Made by a program: the position numbers and the translations under genes. The notes below the pieces were generated by a model. That model was not told the DNA's origin. It searched no databases and was given only the letters and a program-made list of their open reading frames with translations. From Gluconobacter morbifer G707 (GTDB lineage: Bacteria > Pseudomonadota > Alphaproteobacteria > Acetobacterales > Acetobacteraceae), in assembly GCF_000234355.1 (NCBI RefSeq), contig NZ_AGQV01000001.1, forward strand, positions 310,001 through 374,000: a stretch of 64,000 bases of DNA, in the 5' to 3' direction. How positions within the stretch are numbered: position 1 is the first letter of the stretch; each line of letters begins with the position of its first letter. Of this stretch, positions 17,486 to 25,256 are shown in pieces.

Positions 17486-18568
17486 TTGTCGACGGTCCTG
17501 ACAGTTCTGCCACCGCGCGAACAGTACACAGACACACATGCCGGGGCGATTTCCCTGCTGGTCAGCCGCCTTGCGCAGCCGGGAGACATCATCTGTGGCA
17601 CCGGAACCCGGGACGCCGGGACACAGGGAGCGTCACTGCCGGGCGGGGTGTTCCATCGGCTGCGGCTGACCCGGTGGCCTTTTCCGCGCATGTTCCGGTA
17701 CGGCCTTGCCTGCCTTGAGGCCATCCGACAGTACCAGCCATCACTGGTGGAGGTTCACAACCGTCCCGATCTGGCGCAGTTCCTGTCACGTTTCGCGCCT
17801 GTCCGTCTGATCTTTCACAATGATCCCCGCGGAATGAAAGGTGCCCGGACGCCCGCCCGGCGAGCGGATCTCGCCCGCCGCGTGCTGGTCTGTGCCGTAT
17901 CGCGTTGGTTGGCGGAGCGTTTCACGGAGGGGAGCCAGGATATCCGCGTTGAAATCCAGCCGAACTGTCTGGACCTGATGCAGCTTCCTGCGCCCCGGGA
18001 ACGTCGACCATCTGTTCTGTTTGCCGGGAGGGTCGTATCGGACAAGGGTGCGGATGCTTTTGTGCGGGCGTGGGGGGCGGTCCGGGGGCATTTTCCGGGC
18101 TGGGACGCCGTTATCATGGGAGCGGACCGTTTTGGGGCGGATTCACCGGAGACCCCTTTCCTGTCGGAACTGCGGCCTCAGGCAGCGGCTCAGGGCGTGC
18201 GCATGACGGGATACCAACCTCATGAAGCCGTACTGGACGCCATGACGTCGTCTTCCATCGTGGTGGTGCCGAGCCGCTGGCCGGAGCCTTTTGGCATGAC
18301 GGCGCTGGAAGCCATGGGATGTGGCGCGGCCGTTATTGCCTCGCCGGTTGGTGCGCTTCCCGATGTTGTGGGAGATGCCGCCGTTCTGGCGGTGCCGGAT
18401 GAACCGGGGGCACTCGAAGATGCCCTGTCATGCCTGATGGCGGATGCCGAACTGCGGGTTGGGCTGGGACAGAAAGCCCGCCGGCGAGCGGCGCAGTTCG
18501 GCATGGAGGCAGCCCGGGCGCGGTTGCTGGACCTGCGCCGGGCTGCCGTGGATGCCCGCGGCCGATAG
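17486..18568 (+). CDS. GT4-family glycosyltransferase
   Basis: A 360-residue GT-B fold enzyme. The N-terminal acceptor domain is variable; the C-terminal donor domain has the glycogen-phosphorylase-like series VLFAGRVVSDKGADAFVRAW, MTGYQPHEAVLDAM, VVVPSRWPEPFGMTALEAMGCG and SPVGALPDVVGD, including the EPFGxxxxEA motif that binds the nucleotide sugar. It probably adds a sugar to a lipopolysaccharide core or exopolysaccharide; an O-antigen-ligase-like gene lies 1.1 kb further on. The start is TTG with only a weak GGGAA upstream. Confidence 0.85.
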   Translation: MSTVLTVLPPREQYTDTHAGAISLLVSRLAQPGDIICGTGTRDAGTQGASLPGGVFHRLRLTRWPFPRMFRYGLACLEAIRQYQPSLVEVHNRPDLAQFLSRFAPVRLIFHNDPRGMKGARTPARRADLARRVLVCAVSRWLAERFTEGSQDIRVEIQPNCLDLMQLPAPRERRPSVLFAGRVVSDKGADAFVRAWGAVRGHFPGWDAVIMGADRFGADSPETPFLSELRPQAAAQGVRMTGYQPHEAVLDAMTSSSIVVVPSRWPEPFGMTALEAMGCGAAVIASPVGALPDVVGDAAVLAVPDEPGALEDALSCLMADAELRVGLGQKARRRAAQFGMEAARARLLDLRRAAVDARGR

Positions 18569-18570
18569 GA

Positions 18571-19575
18571 TCAGTCGCGGAGGGGAGGCGCCATGAAGGT
18601 CGGATCAATGGCTTTCGGAACATGGCGTGCGAGGATTTCATCCACGGCCTTTTTCTCTTCCGCAGTCAGATGCCATCCGAAGACGTCACCCACGCCCGAG
18701 ACCTGCTCCGGCTTGCGGGCACCCCACAGTGCGATGACCGGTCCCTGATCCAGTACCCAGCGGACCGCGAAGGTCATGACGGACTTGCCGCGCTTTTCGG
18801 CCAGTTTTTCGAAATCGGCGACCGCGGCGAGATAATGCTCGAAATTCGGCTTCTGGAATTTCGGATCGCCGGAACGCAGGTCGGTTTTCGGGAAGGTGGT
18901 GTCCTTGTTCATCTTGCCGGTCAGCAGCCCGCGACAGAGCGCGCCATAGGCCAGGATGACCGCATGATGCTTCTCGGCATAAGGCAGGATGCTCTTCTCG
19001 ATCGTGCGCTCGAACAGGTTCAGCGGCGGCTGGATCGTGGCCAGCGGGGCAACCTCACGGAAAATATCCATCTGCTCCGGCGAGAAGTTGCTGACGCCGA
19101 GCGCGCGGATCTTGCCTTCCTTGTGGAGCTTCTGGAGCTCCCGGGCGGAGTCCTCGATGGGGGTCTTTTCGTCCGGCCAGTGGATCTGTTCCAGATCGAT
19201 CGTCTCGACGCGGAGGCGACGAAGGGAATCCTCGACTTCCTGACGGATGCGCTCCGGACGGGAATCCCGGAAAACTTTCTTGTTGTCGCCGTCGCCGCTC
19301 CAGTTCAGTCCCAGTTTCGTGGCGATCATCGCCTTGCCGGGTTTTTCGGCCAGTGCGCGCCCGACCACTTCCTCGGAGTGTCCGAAACCATAGACCGGAG
19401 CCGTGTCGATCAGGTTGATGCCCTCGTCGATGGCGCGGTGAATGGTGCGAACGCCATTGTCGTCATCCGGTCCACCCCACATCCATCCGCCGATGGCCCA
19501 GGTGCCAAGCGCCACGCGGGAGACGGGCGTGTCGATGCCGGGAATACGGATGGTGTTGGTATCGCTGCTGCTCAT
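18571..19575 (-). CDS. Aldo-keto reductase, AKR11B4-like (glycerol/glyceraldehyde reductase)
   Basis: A 334-residue NADPH-dependent (beta/alpha)8 barrel enzyme. The catalytic tetrad is visible: Asp57 and Tyr62 in LIDTAPVYGFG, Lys87 in IATKLGLNW and His132 in LEQIHWPD. The cofactor-binding end LGVSNFSPEQ and IALWGARKPEQ matches the AKR11 group. The sequence closely resembles, from memory, Gluconobacter oxydans AKR11B4, described as a glycerol dehydrogenase/aldehyde reductase. Start ATG has GGAGAG upstream. Convergent with the GT4 gene (two bases apart) and divergent from the ligase gene. Confidence 0.9.
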   Translation of the reverse strand: MSSSDTNTIRIPGIDTPVSRVALGTWAIGGWMWGGPDDDNGVRTIHRAIDEGINLIDTAPVYGFGHSEEVVGRALAEKPGKAMIATKLGLNWSGDGDNKKVFRDSRPERIRQEVEDSLRRLRVETIDLEQIHWPDEKTPIEDSARELQKLHKEGKIRALGVSNFSPEQMDIFREVAPLATIQPPLNLFERTIEKSILPYAEKHHAVILAYGALCRGLLTGKMNKDTTFPKTDLRSGDPKFQKPNFEHYLAAVADFEKLAEKRGKSVMTFAVRWVLDQGPVIALWGARKPEQVSGVGDVFGWHLTAEEKKAVDEILARHVPKAIDPTFMAPPLRD

Positions 19576-19667
19576 GGATCTCTCCAACAGAAATGGTCGG
19601 TGTCAAAAAAGCGCATGCCTCTCCGGGTGGTTGCATACGAAGGTGAAACCTTTCATCCACAAACATC

Positions 19668-20957
19668 ATGAGCAACCCTTCACGCCTTCTGCGCATCGCC
19701 CAATGGGCCGCGGTGATTCTGCCTCTGACCCTGACGCATCTGCGCGGTCTGGGGGAGGCGGACCTCGATATGCTCGCGGTCCTTCTTCTGCTGAATTCCC
19801 TCCTGACGGGGCGTCGGGAAGGTGGCTGGGCCTGGGCGCGTGAGCCATGGGTGGCGGCGACATTCTGCTGGTGGGGGTGGCAGGTGCTGTGCACGCTCTG
19901 GGTCTCGCCGGGGCATGGGGCGCTGGGGCAGGCGCTGGCGGCGATCCGTTTTCCGCTGGCGGCGGCGTCCCTCGGCTGCTGGGTGCTGCGTGATGCCGTC
20001 TGGCGGCGGCGCGTGTTGTGGGTGACCTGTGCGTGCGGGGCCTATATCGCCTTCCAGATGCTGGTACAGGCCGTCTTTGGGCGAAACCTGTTCGGCGTGC
20101 CCCGGTTCGGGGATGGAACGCTGACGGGGCCTTATACCCATCCCCGGGCGGCTGCTCCCCTTTCCCGGCTTGTCCTGCCGATGCTCATGCTGGGATGCAC
20201 GCTGATCGAGGGATGGAAAAGTCGCATGGCCCGGACGGCAGGTCTCTGCGCGGCGACCGTGCTGGCAGTCGGGACCATGGTTCTGGCAGGGCAGAGAATG
20301 CCGTTTGCGCTTTCCCTTTTGGGGATCGGGGTCTGTGCGTTTCTCTATCGGCCCATGCGCCCGGCGGCCATGCTCGCGGCAGGGCTGGTGCCAGTCATGA
20401 TGCTGGCCGCCAGTATTTTCTCCCCCCGGAGCTTCGCCCATCTTGTTCTGCTGGCCCGGCAGCAGCTCACCCATTTCAGCCAGTCCGCCTATGGCGAGAT
20501 CTACACGCATTCCGTGGTTCTGGCCGAACGTCATCCCTTGCTTGGCTGGGGCTATGACGGTTACCGCCATCACTGTGCGGAGCCGTCCACGTTCCATGGC
20601 GTACGGGGGCTGTCCACGATGGTGCCGGAGCAGGGCTGGCTGTCGCTCTGTGTGCAGCATCCGCACAACCATTATCTTCAGGCCCTGGTGAATGCGGGCA
20701 TTCCGGGCCTGATCCTGTTCGTCCTGATGGTGGCCTGCTGGCTGAAGGCGCTCTGGCCCGGACGAAATGGTCCTGCCATCCTGATCGGGCTGTTTGCCGC
20801 CGTCTTTATTCAGGAATGGCCCATCGCGTCTTCGTCCGACTTCCTGAACCTGCCCTTGAGCGGATGGGGTTTTCTTCTGCTGGGCCTGGGGCTGGCCTAT
20901 CGGGAAGGAAAAGGAGAGGGCGGGTTCCAAGCACGGGACCGGCGGCCTATATCGTAA
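19668..20957 (+). CDS. O-antigen ligase/polymerase family membrane protein (WaaL/Wzy-like)
   Basis: A 429-residue inner-membrane protein with about ten to twelve hydrophobic segments and one large periplasmic loop (about residues 245-345). Within it, PEQGWLSLCVQHPHNHYLQALVNAGIPGL contains the HPHN-x-YLQ signature of Wzy_C/WaaL proteins, which join O-antigen or exopolysaccharide to a lipid acceptor. Arg/Gly-rich THPRAAAPLSRLVLP is another family stretch. With the nearby GT4 gene it suggests surface glycan assembly. Ligase versus polymerase cannot be decided from sequence. Confidence 0.82.
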   Translation: MSNPSRLLRIAQWAAVILPLTLTHLRGLGEADLDMLAVLLLLNSLLTGRREGGWAWAREPWVAATFCWWGWQVLCTLWVSPGHGALGQALAAIRFPLAAASLGCWVLRDAVWRRRVLWVTCACGAYIAFQMLVQAVFGRNLFGVPRFGDGTLTGPYTHPRAAAPLSRLVLPMLMLGCTLIEGWKSRMARTAGLCAATVLAVGTMVLAGQRMPFALSLLGIGVCAFLYRPMRPAAMLAAGLVPVMMLAASIFSPRSFAHLVLLARQQLTHFSQSAYGEIYTHSVVLAERHPLLGWGYDGYRHHCAEPSTFHGVRGLSTMVPEQGWLSLCVQHPHNHYLQALVNAGIPGLILFVLMVACWLKALWPGRNGPAILIGLFAAVFIQEWPIASSSDFLNLPLSGWGFLLLGLGLAYREGKGEGGFQARDRRPIS

Positions 20958-20978
20958 GGCCAGATTACGGAGGTTTCC

Positions 20979-21965
20979 ATGTCCAGCAACAGTGACCCGG
21001 CACATGCCGGAACCATTCCCGTTACCGTCCTGACCGGCTTTCTTGGCGCCGGCAAGACCACGCTTCTGAACCATATCCTGACGGCGGAACACGGCCAGAA
21101 ATATGCCGTTGTCGTCAATGAGTTCGGGGAACTCGGCGTGGATAATGACCTCGTGGTGGATGCCGACGAGGAAGTCTTCGAAATGAACAATGGCTGCATC
21201 TGCTGCACCGTGCGCGGGGACCTGATCCGCATTCTCGGCAAGCTGCTGCGCCGTCGCGGCCGTTTTGACGGCATCATCGTCGAAACCACCGGTCTGGCGG
21301 ATCCGGCTCCGGTGGCCCAGACGTTCTTCGTGGACGAGAGCATCCGCGAAAAGGCCCGCCTGGATGCGGTCGTGACGGTTGTGGATGCGTTCAACGTCAT
21401 GCAGACGCTTGATGAAAGCCCCGAGGCGGTCAATCAGGTGGCTTTTGCGGATGTCATTATCCTCAACAAGGTGGATCTTGCTGATGAACCGCGGCGGCAG
21501 GAGATCATTGCCCGTCTGCGGCAGATCAACGCCGTTGCCCCGATCCATGAAGCGCAGCATGGCGGTGTGAAGCTGACGGATATCCTCGACCGTGGTGGTT
21601 TCGATCTCCAGCGTGCCCTGGCGACGATGCCGGATTTCCTTGAAAGCGATCATCATTCCCATGAGGAAGGGATCACCAGTATTTCCCTGTCGGTGAAAGA
21701 GCCGATTGACCAGCGGCGCTTTCAGGCATGGATCAGCGCGCTTCTTCAGGAGCAGGGCGGGGATATCCTGCGCTCCAAGGGCATCCTGCATTTCAAGGGG
21801 GAAAACCAGCGCTTCGCATTTCAGGCCGTTCACATGATGGCGGACGGTGATTTCATCGGCCCGTTCCGTGAAGGGGAGAGCCAAGAATCACGTCTGGTCT
21901 TCATCGGTCACAACCTCAACCGGCCGCGCCTGCGTCGTGGCTTTGAAAGTTGCATTGCGGAATGA
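20979..21965 (+). CDS. COG0523 (CobW/YjiA/ZNG-type) metallochaperone GTPase
   Basis: A 328-residue G3E GTPase. Walker A is GFLGAGKTT (20-28), the metal-binding CxCC motif is GCICC (72-76), Walker B is in VETTGLADP, and the base-recognition motif is NKVD. A His-rich SDHHSHEEG loop (about 220-230) joins the GTPase to the CobW C-terminal domain. Such proteins deliver zinc or another divalent metal to client proteins. GGAGG precedes the ATG. The stop overlaps the start of the WD40 gene by four bases, so the two are translationally coupled. Confidence 0.92.
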   Translation: MSSNSDPAHAGTIPVTVLTGFLGAGKTTLLNHILTAEHGQKYAVVVNEFGELGVDNDLVVDADEEVFEMNNGCICCTVRGDLIRILGKLLRRRGRFDGIIVETTGLADPAPVAQTFFVDESIREKARLDAVVTVVDAFNVMQTLDESPEAVNQVAFADVIILNKVDLADEPRRQEIIARLRQINAVAPIHEAQHGGVKLTDILDRGGFDLQRALATMPDFLESDHHSHEEGITSISLSVKEPIDQRRFQAWISALLQEQGGDILRSKGILHFKGENQRFAFQAVHMMADGDFIGPFREGESQESRLVFIGHNLNRPRLRRGFESCIAE

Positions 21966-23002
21966 CACGGGAACTGATCGAGGACCGGGGCTCGGAAAAG
22001 GTATTTGACAGCCCCATCATCGGGGCTGCGTCTTCCCGTGACGGCCGGACGCTGGCCGCAGCCACTGCGGATGGCGAAATCATCCTGATTCCCCGTGACG
22101 AACTGCGAAACCAGCATGCCTGGACCGTGGTTCTGGCTCATGAGGGCGCATTGTCCTTTACGCAGGACTGCGGCCCGGATTCATTTCTGAGCGGTGGTGA
22201 GGACGGAAAGCTTATCCGGACATTCGCTGACGGACGGATCGAAACCCTTCATGAAGGGAAAAAGTGGATCGACTGTGTGGCGACAACCCCGCAGCATCTG
22301 GCGTTTTCGACAGGGAAGACCCTGGAGATTCGTCCGGCTTCCGGACGCGAAACACTCAAGACGCTCGAACATCCCTCTACGGTGACGGGGATCGCCTTTG
22401 ACGCCAAGGGCAAGCGCGTAGCCGCCTCGCATTACAACGGGGCTTCCATGTGGTTCGTGCAGGCAAAGGTGGATTCCGTGCGGCCTTTCGAATGGAAAGG
22501 CAGCCATATCGGAATCACCATTCATCCGGGCGGCGAGGCGCTGGTGACGTCCATGCAGGAAAACGATCTGCATGGCTGGCGTTTGTCCGATGGGCACAAC
22601 ATGCGCATGAGCGGATATCCGAAACAGGTCCGCTCCATGAGTTTTACGCGCAATGGTAAGTGGCTGGCGACATCGGGGGCGGATTCCATCGTGATGTGGC
22701 CTTTCTTCGGTGGCGGTCCAATGGGCAAGGCCCCGAGGGAACTGGCGCGCCTGCCCAACATGTTCGTGACGGCTGTCTGTGCCAATCCTGCGGAGGATAT
22801 CGTGGCGGGCGGTTTCGAGGATGGAACCGTGGTTCTCGCGGAGACGGGAGGAAATGGCGAGCGTGTCCTGCCGCTCTGCTCCGGTCAGGACAGAAGGCGC
22901 GGCCCCGTAACCGCCCTGGCCTTCACACCGCAGGGCGGTGGTATCATTTTCGGGACGGAAGATGGCGTCCTTGGCGTGGTGGATCTTTCAGAGTCTGCCT
23001 GA
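21962..23002 (+). CDS. WD40-repeat beta-propeller protein coupled to the COG0523 GTPase
   Basis: A 346-residue cytoplasmic protein (no signal) composed of degenerate WD40 blades, for example GAASSRDGRTLAAATADGEIILI, SFLSGGEDGKLIRTF, GIAFDAKGKRVAASHYNGASMW, SMSFTRNGKWLATSGADSIVMW and ALAFTPQGGGIIFGTEDGVLGVV; about six to seven blades. The start overlaps the GTPase stop (ATGA). Pairing of a WD40 protein with a COG0523 gene recurs in Alphaproteobacteria as far as I recall, suggesting a client or scaffold for metal insertion. Function not established. Confidence 0.85.
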   Translation: MTRELIEDRGSEKVFDSPIIGAASSRDGRTLAAATADGEIILIPRDELRNQHAWTVVLAHEGALSFTQDCGPDSFLSGGEDGKLIRTFADGRIETLHEGKKWIDCVATTPQHLAFSTGKTLEIRPASGRETLKTLEHPSTVTGIAFDAKGKRVAASHYNGASMWFVQAKVDSVRPFEWKGSHIGITIHPGGEALVTSMQENDLHGWRLSDGHNMRMSGYPKQVRSMSFTRNGKWLATSGADSIVMWPFFGGGPMGKAPRELARLPNMFVTAVCANPAEDIVAGGFEDGTVVLAETGGNGERVLPLCSGQDRRRGPVTALAFTPQGGGIIFGTEDGVLGVVDLSESA

Positions 23003-23014
23003 CGCCACACCCTG

Positions 23015-23068
23015 AGGGATGGTTCTCCGGAAAGATTTCTCCCCTGTCATTCTGGCAAAACCATCCCT
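23015..23068. repeat. Perfect 10-base inverted repeat at the convergent gene ends
   Basis: AGGGATGGTT (23015-23024) is matched by AACCATCCCT (23059-23068) across 34 bases. It spans the end of the convergent hypothetical gene. No U tract follows, so a transcription-end role is only possible. Confidence 0.35.
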
Positions 23069-23538
23069 GAAACACGGGGACGGCTTCTGGCTGATGCGTC
23101 CCGCAAGGCCTTCAGAGTGATTCTGAAAGAATATTTGCGGTTTTTCTCCGGGCAGAGGGCTAGCACTTCGGACGGAGACGTCAGGAACGCCGCATGGATC
23201 GAGAGGGGGTCGTTCCTGTCATTCCATACGAGGCATATGATGTAAGAGTCGTGTTCATGGCCCCGCCCGAACCAGAAGCGCACTCCTTCTCCCCATTTGC
23301 TGAAAAGGCGGGATTTGAGGGCAAATCTGTGCCTTCTCCGGTACATATGCAGGGAATCCAGATACAGAAGGCGCGATTCCATGAAGATGCTGCATATTCG
23401 GGAGGCGATATCCGAAAGCAGTTGCGAGCGTGTATCGTCCTGTATGAGTGGGTGGGACAGTGCCTTGACGATGGTATCGCGTTCCGGAATTTTCAAATTC
23501 CAGATATCGTTCAGTTCCCGGGTAATATCTTTTACCAT
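23047..23538 (-). CDS. Hypothetical protein
   Basis: A 163-residue frame with natural-looking composition, rich in Arg, Leu and Ser, no signal peptide and no membrane segment. Base composition is lower in G+C than its neighbours. It starts seven bases after the DUF488 reading frame ends, with no clear ribosome binding site, so it could be coupled to that gene. The middle (WGEGVRFWFGRGHEHDSYIICLVW) is the most structured-looking part. No family recognised. Confidence 0.5.
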   Translation of the reverse strand: MVKDITRELNDIWNLKIPERDTIVKALSHPLIQDDTRSQLLSDIASRICSIFMESRLLYLDSLHMYRRRHRFALKSRLFSKWGEGVRFWFGRGHEHDSYIICLVWNDRNDPLSIHAAFLTSPSEVLALCPEKNRKYSFRITLKALRDASARSRPRVSGMVLPE

Positions 23539-23545
23539 GAATGCT

Positions 23546-23921
23546 TCACGGTTCCCTGTTCTGCTCCGTAATCACGGCTTCAAGAAAATCCTTCAGGACC
23601 CGTGCACGATTATGCTGAAGATCATGTGAGGCATAGAGCAGCGTGACATCCTCCTGCCGGAGCCGGGCAAGGATTTTCTGTACGCCGTCCGGATTGTGCC
23701 GTAGTTCCCCGGTAACGGATGGAAAATTCCGGGAATGAGCCGGGATTGGCATGGAACCATTTCCGCAGGTCAGTGGTCGGGGCGATCTCCCTGTCCCATT
23801 CATCCATTTCCAGGGCGTCTTTTCGGACACCACGCGGCCAGAGACGGTCAACCAGCAGGCGATAGCCGTCCTGTGGGGTTTGGGGATCATAGACGCGGCG
23901 CAGATGAATGGTGTGGAACAC
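23546..23921 (-). pseudogene. DUF488 family gene broken by a single-base frameshift
   Basis: The first part, from a GTG start, reads as a DUF488 protein (IHLRRVYDPQ, GYRLLVDRLWPRGVRKD, WFHANPGSFPEFSIRYR). The rest (LRHNPDGVQKILARLRQEDVTLLYASHD, then LKDFLEAVI) continues in the next frame. The switch falls at a run of four G on the minus strand (plus-strand 23707-23710); removing one G restores RYRELRHNP and a 124-residue protein, the normal family length. It is either a recent mutation or a homopolymer sequencing error. It follows the Rdx gene by nine bases. Confidence 0.8.
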
Positions 23922-23930
23922 GGGACTGTT

Positions 23931-24212
23931 TCAACGGTCCGTATGACCGAGGTCACGCTCGGGCGCGATGACGTCACGCACCCGCTGTTTCAGTTCTTTC
24001 GGGCCGGGAAAGCCGCCATCGCGTTTGCGCTCCCAGACGAGTTCGTCATTGACGCGGATTTCGAATACTCCTCCCGTATCCGGGAGCAGGGCGACTTCTC
24101 CGAGAGACTGTCCGAAGGTGGAGAGGAGTTCCTGGGCCATCCAGCCGGACCGCAGGAGCCAGTTGCACTGTGTGCAGTAGCGGATTGAAACCCGCGGAGC
24201 CGTGCCAGTCAT
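23931..24212 (-). CDS. Rdx (SelT/SelW/SelH) family thioredoxin-like protein
   Basis: A 93-residue protein with the Rdx fold signature: an N-terminal strand followed by the redox motif CTQC (Cys13, Cys16), then WLLRSGWMAQELLSTF, a GGVFEIRVNDELVWERK hairpin and the FPGPKELKQRVRDVI C-terminal helix. These are cysteine homologues of mammalian selenoproteins W and H; the role is probably redox but undefined. AGGAGG precedes the ATG; an upstream in-frame extension lacks a site. First gene of a probable Rdx-DUF488-hypothetical operon. Confidence 0.87.
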   Translation of the reverse strand: MTGTAPRVSIRYCTQCNWLLRSGWMAQELLSTFGQSLGEVALLPDTGGVFEIRVNDELVWERKRDGGFPGPKELKQRVRDVIAPERDLGHTDR

Positions 24213-24405
24213 GGAAGAGCCTCCTTGAATTCCTGTCCTGCCAATAATGGGGAACAGGCCTGTCGGCACAGTCATAAACCCTTTCCGGGCGGAAAGGCAG
24301 CCGGAGCAGATGTCATAAAATGGCCATGGCAAAAACCGTTCTGGTTTGGGATCGGAATTGTTATGACGGCGACCTGTCATCCTGTTCCGTGAGGTCTGCG
24401 CGCAC

Positions 24406-25215
24406 ATGAAATCTTCCATAACCCTGTCAACGGCTCTGCTCTTCTGTGTAACGGTTCTCGCAGGCTGCTCCGTCCAGCCGCGTCACGATATGCAGCCGGC
24501 CCGTTCGGTTGCACCTCTCACCATCGCAGCTCCTGATGAACGTCAGGTTCTGCCGCCGCCTCCTGCCATGGGCAGCGCTGCGCAGGCGGATGACGAACGG
24601 ATCTTCCGGCAGACCCGGGCCCTGCGTGATACACCGCGCTGGCAGCTTGCACAGCGCGATGCCGAGCTTGATCAGGCCCGGCTGGTGGGAGATTTTTCCT
24701 GTGCGGCCGGCTTTACGATAGAACTTGCCCGGGCGCCTCATCTGAAGACAGTTCTGGATCGTCTGCGGCCCGCGATAGGGCGCCGTACTTCCGAAGCCAA
24801 GCACTACTGGCACCGGACCCGGCCTTTTGTTGCAATCAATTTGCCGATCTGTACGTCCCCGGATGGACTTGGCCCGCATGCCTCCTATCCGTCCGGTCAT
24901 ACGACGGCGGGTTATGGCATGGCGCTTCTGCTGGCGCGTCTCCTGCCCGAGCATGCGACTGCTTTCCTGCAGCGGGGGCGTGTTTTTGGGGAAAGCCGGA
25001 TCGTCTGCGGGGCGCACTGGAAATCTGACGTACAGGCCGGTTTCCTGAATGCATCATCGCTGATGGATACCCTGCTGTCAGATCCGGCCCTTCAGGATGA
25101 TCTGACAGCGGCCCGTCGGGAACTGCTGGCACAGGCGTCCTCGCCCTCCGCACCCGATGCGGCGACATGCGCGGTCGAAGAGGATGCTGCCGCTCATTCC
25201 ATCCTGTCCGAATGA
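24406..25215 (+). CDS. PAP2-family (class A acid phosphatase-like) lipoprotein
   Basis: A 269-residue protein with a lipoprotein signal (TVLAGC). The three-part phosphatase signature is intact: KHYWHRTRP (KxxxxxxRP), YPSGHTT (PSGH with catalytic His) and ESRIVCGAHWKSD (SRxxxxxHxxxD with nucleophilic His). Two Cys flank the domain. It resembles the PhoN class A nonspecific acid phosphatases, acting in the periplasm on phosphomonoesters, rather than membrane-embedded lipid phosphatases, as it has no transmembrane helices. Divergent from the Rdx operon across about 190 bases. Confidence 0.88.
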   Translation: MKSSITLSTALLFCVTVLAGCSVQPRHDMQPARSVAPLTIAAPDERQVLPPPPAMGSAAQADDERIFRQTRALRDTPRWQLAQRDAELDQARLVGDFSCAAGFTIELARAPHLKTVLDRLRPAIGRRTSEAKHYWHRTRPFVAINLPICTSPDGLGPHASYPSGHTTAGYGMALLLARLLPEHATAFLQRGRVFGESRIVCGAHWKSDVQAGFLNASSLMDTLLSDPALQDDLTAARRELLAQASSPSAPDAATCAVEEDAAAHSILSE

Positions 25216-25256
25216 TACAGCCGACGCGCTTTCTGTCCCGCCAGCGGTCTGTCTCT

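Noticed and set aside
19680-21884. A 734-codon minus-strand open frame
   Set aside because: It runs opposite both the O-antigen-ligase gene and the COG0523 gene, which have clear motifs. The frame is low in hydrophobic residues and shows no family signal.
23751-24188. A 145-codon plus-strand frame over the Rdx and DUF488 genes
   Set aside because: The minus strand gives the conserved CTQC Rdx protein and recognisable DUF488 blocks; the plus frame matches nothing.
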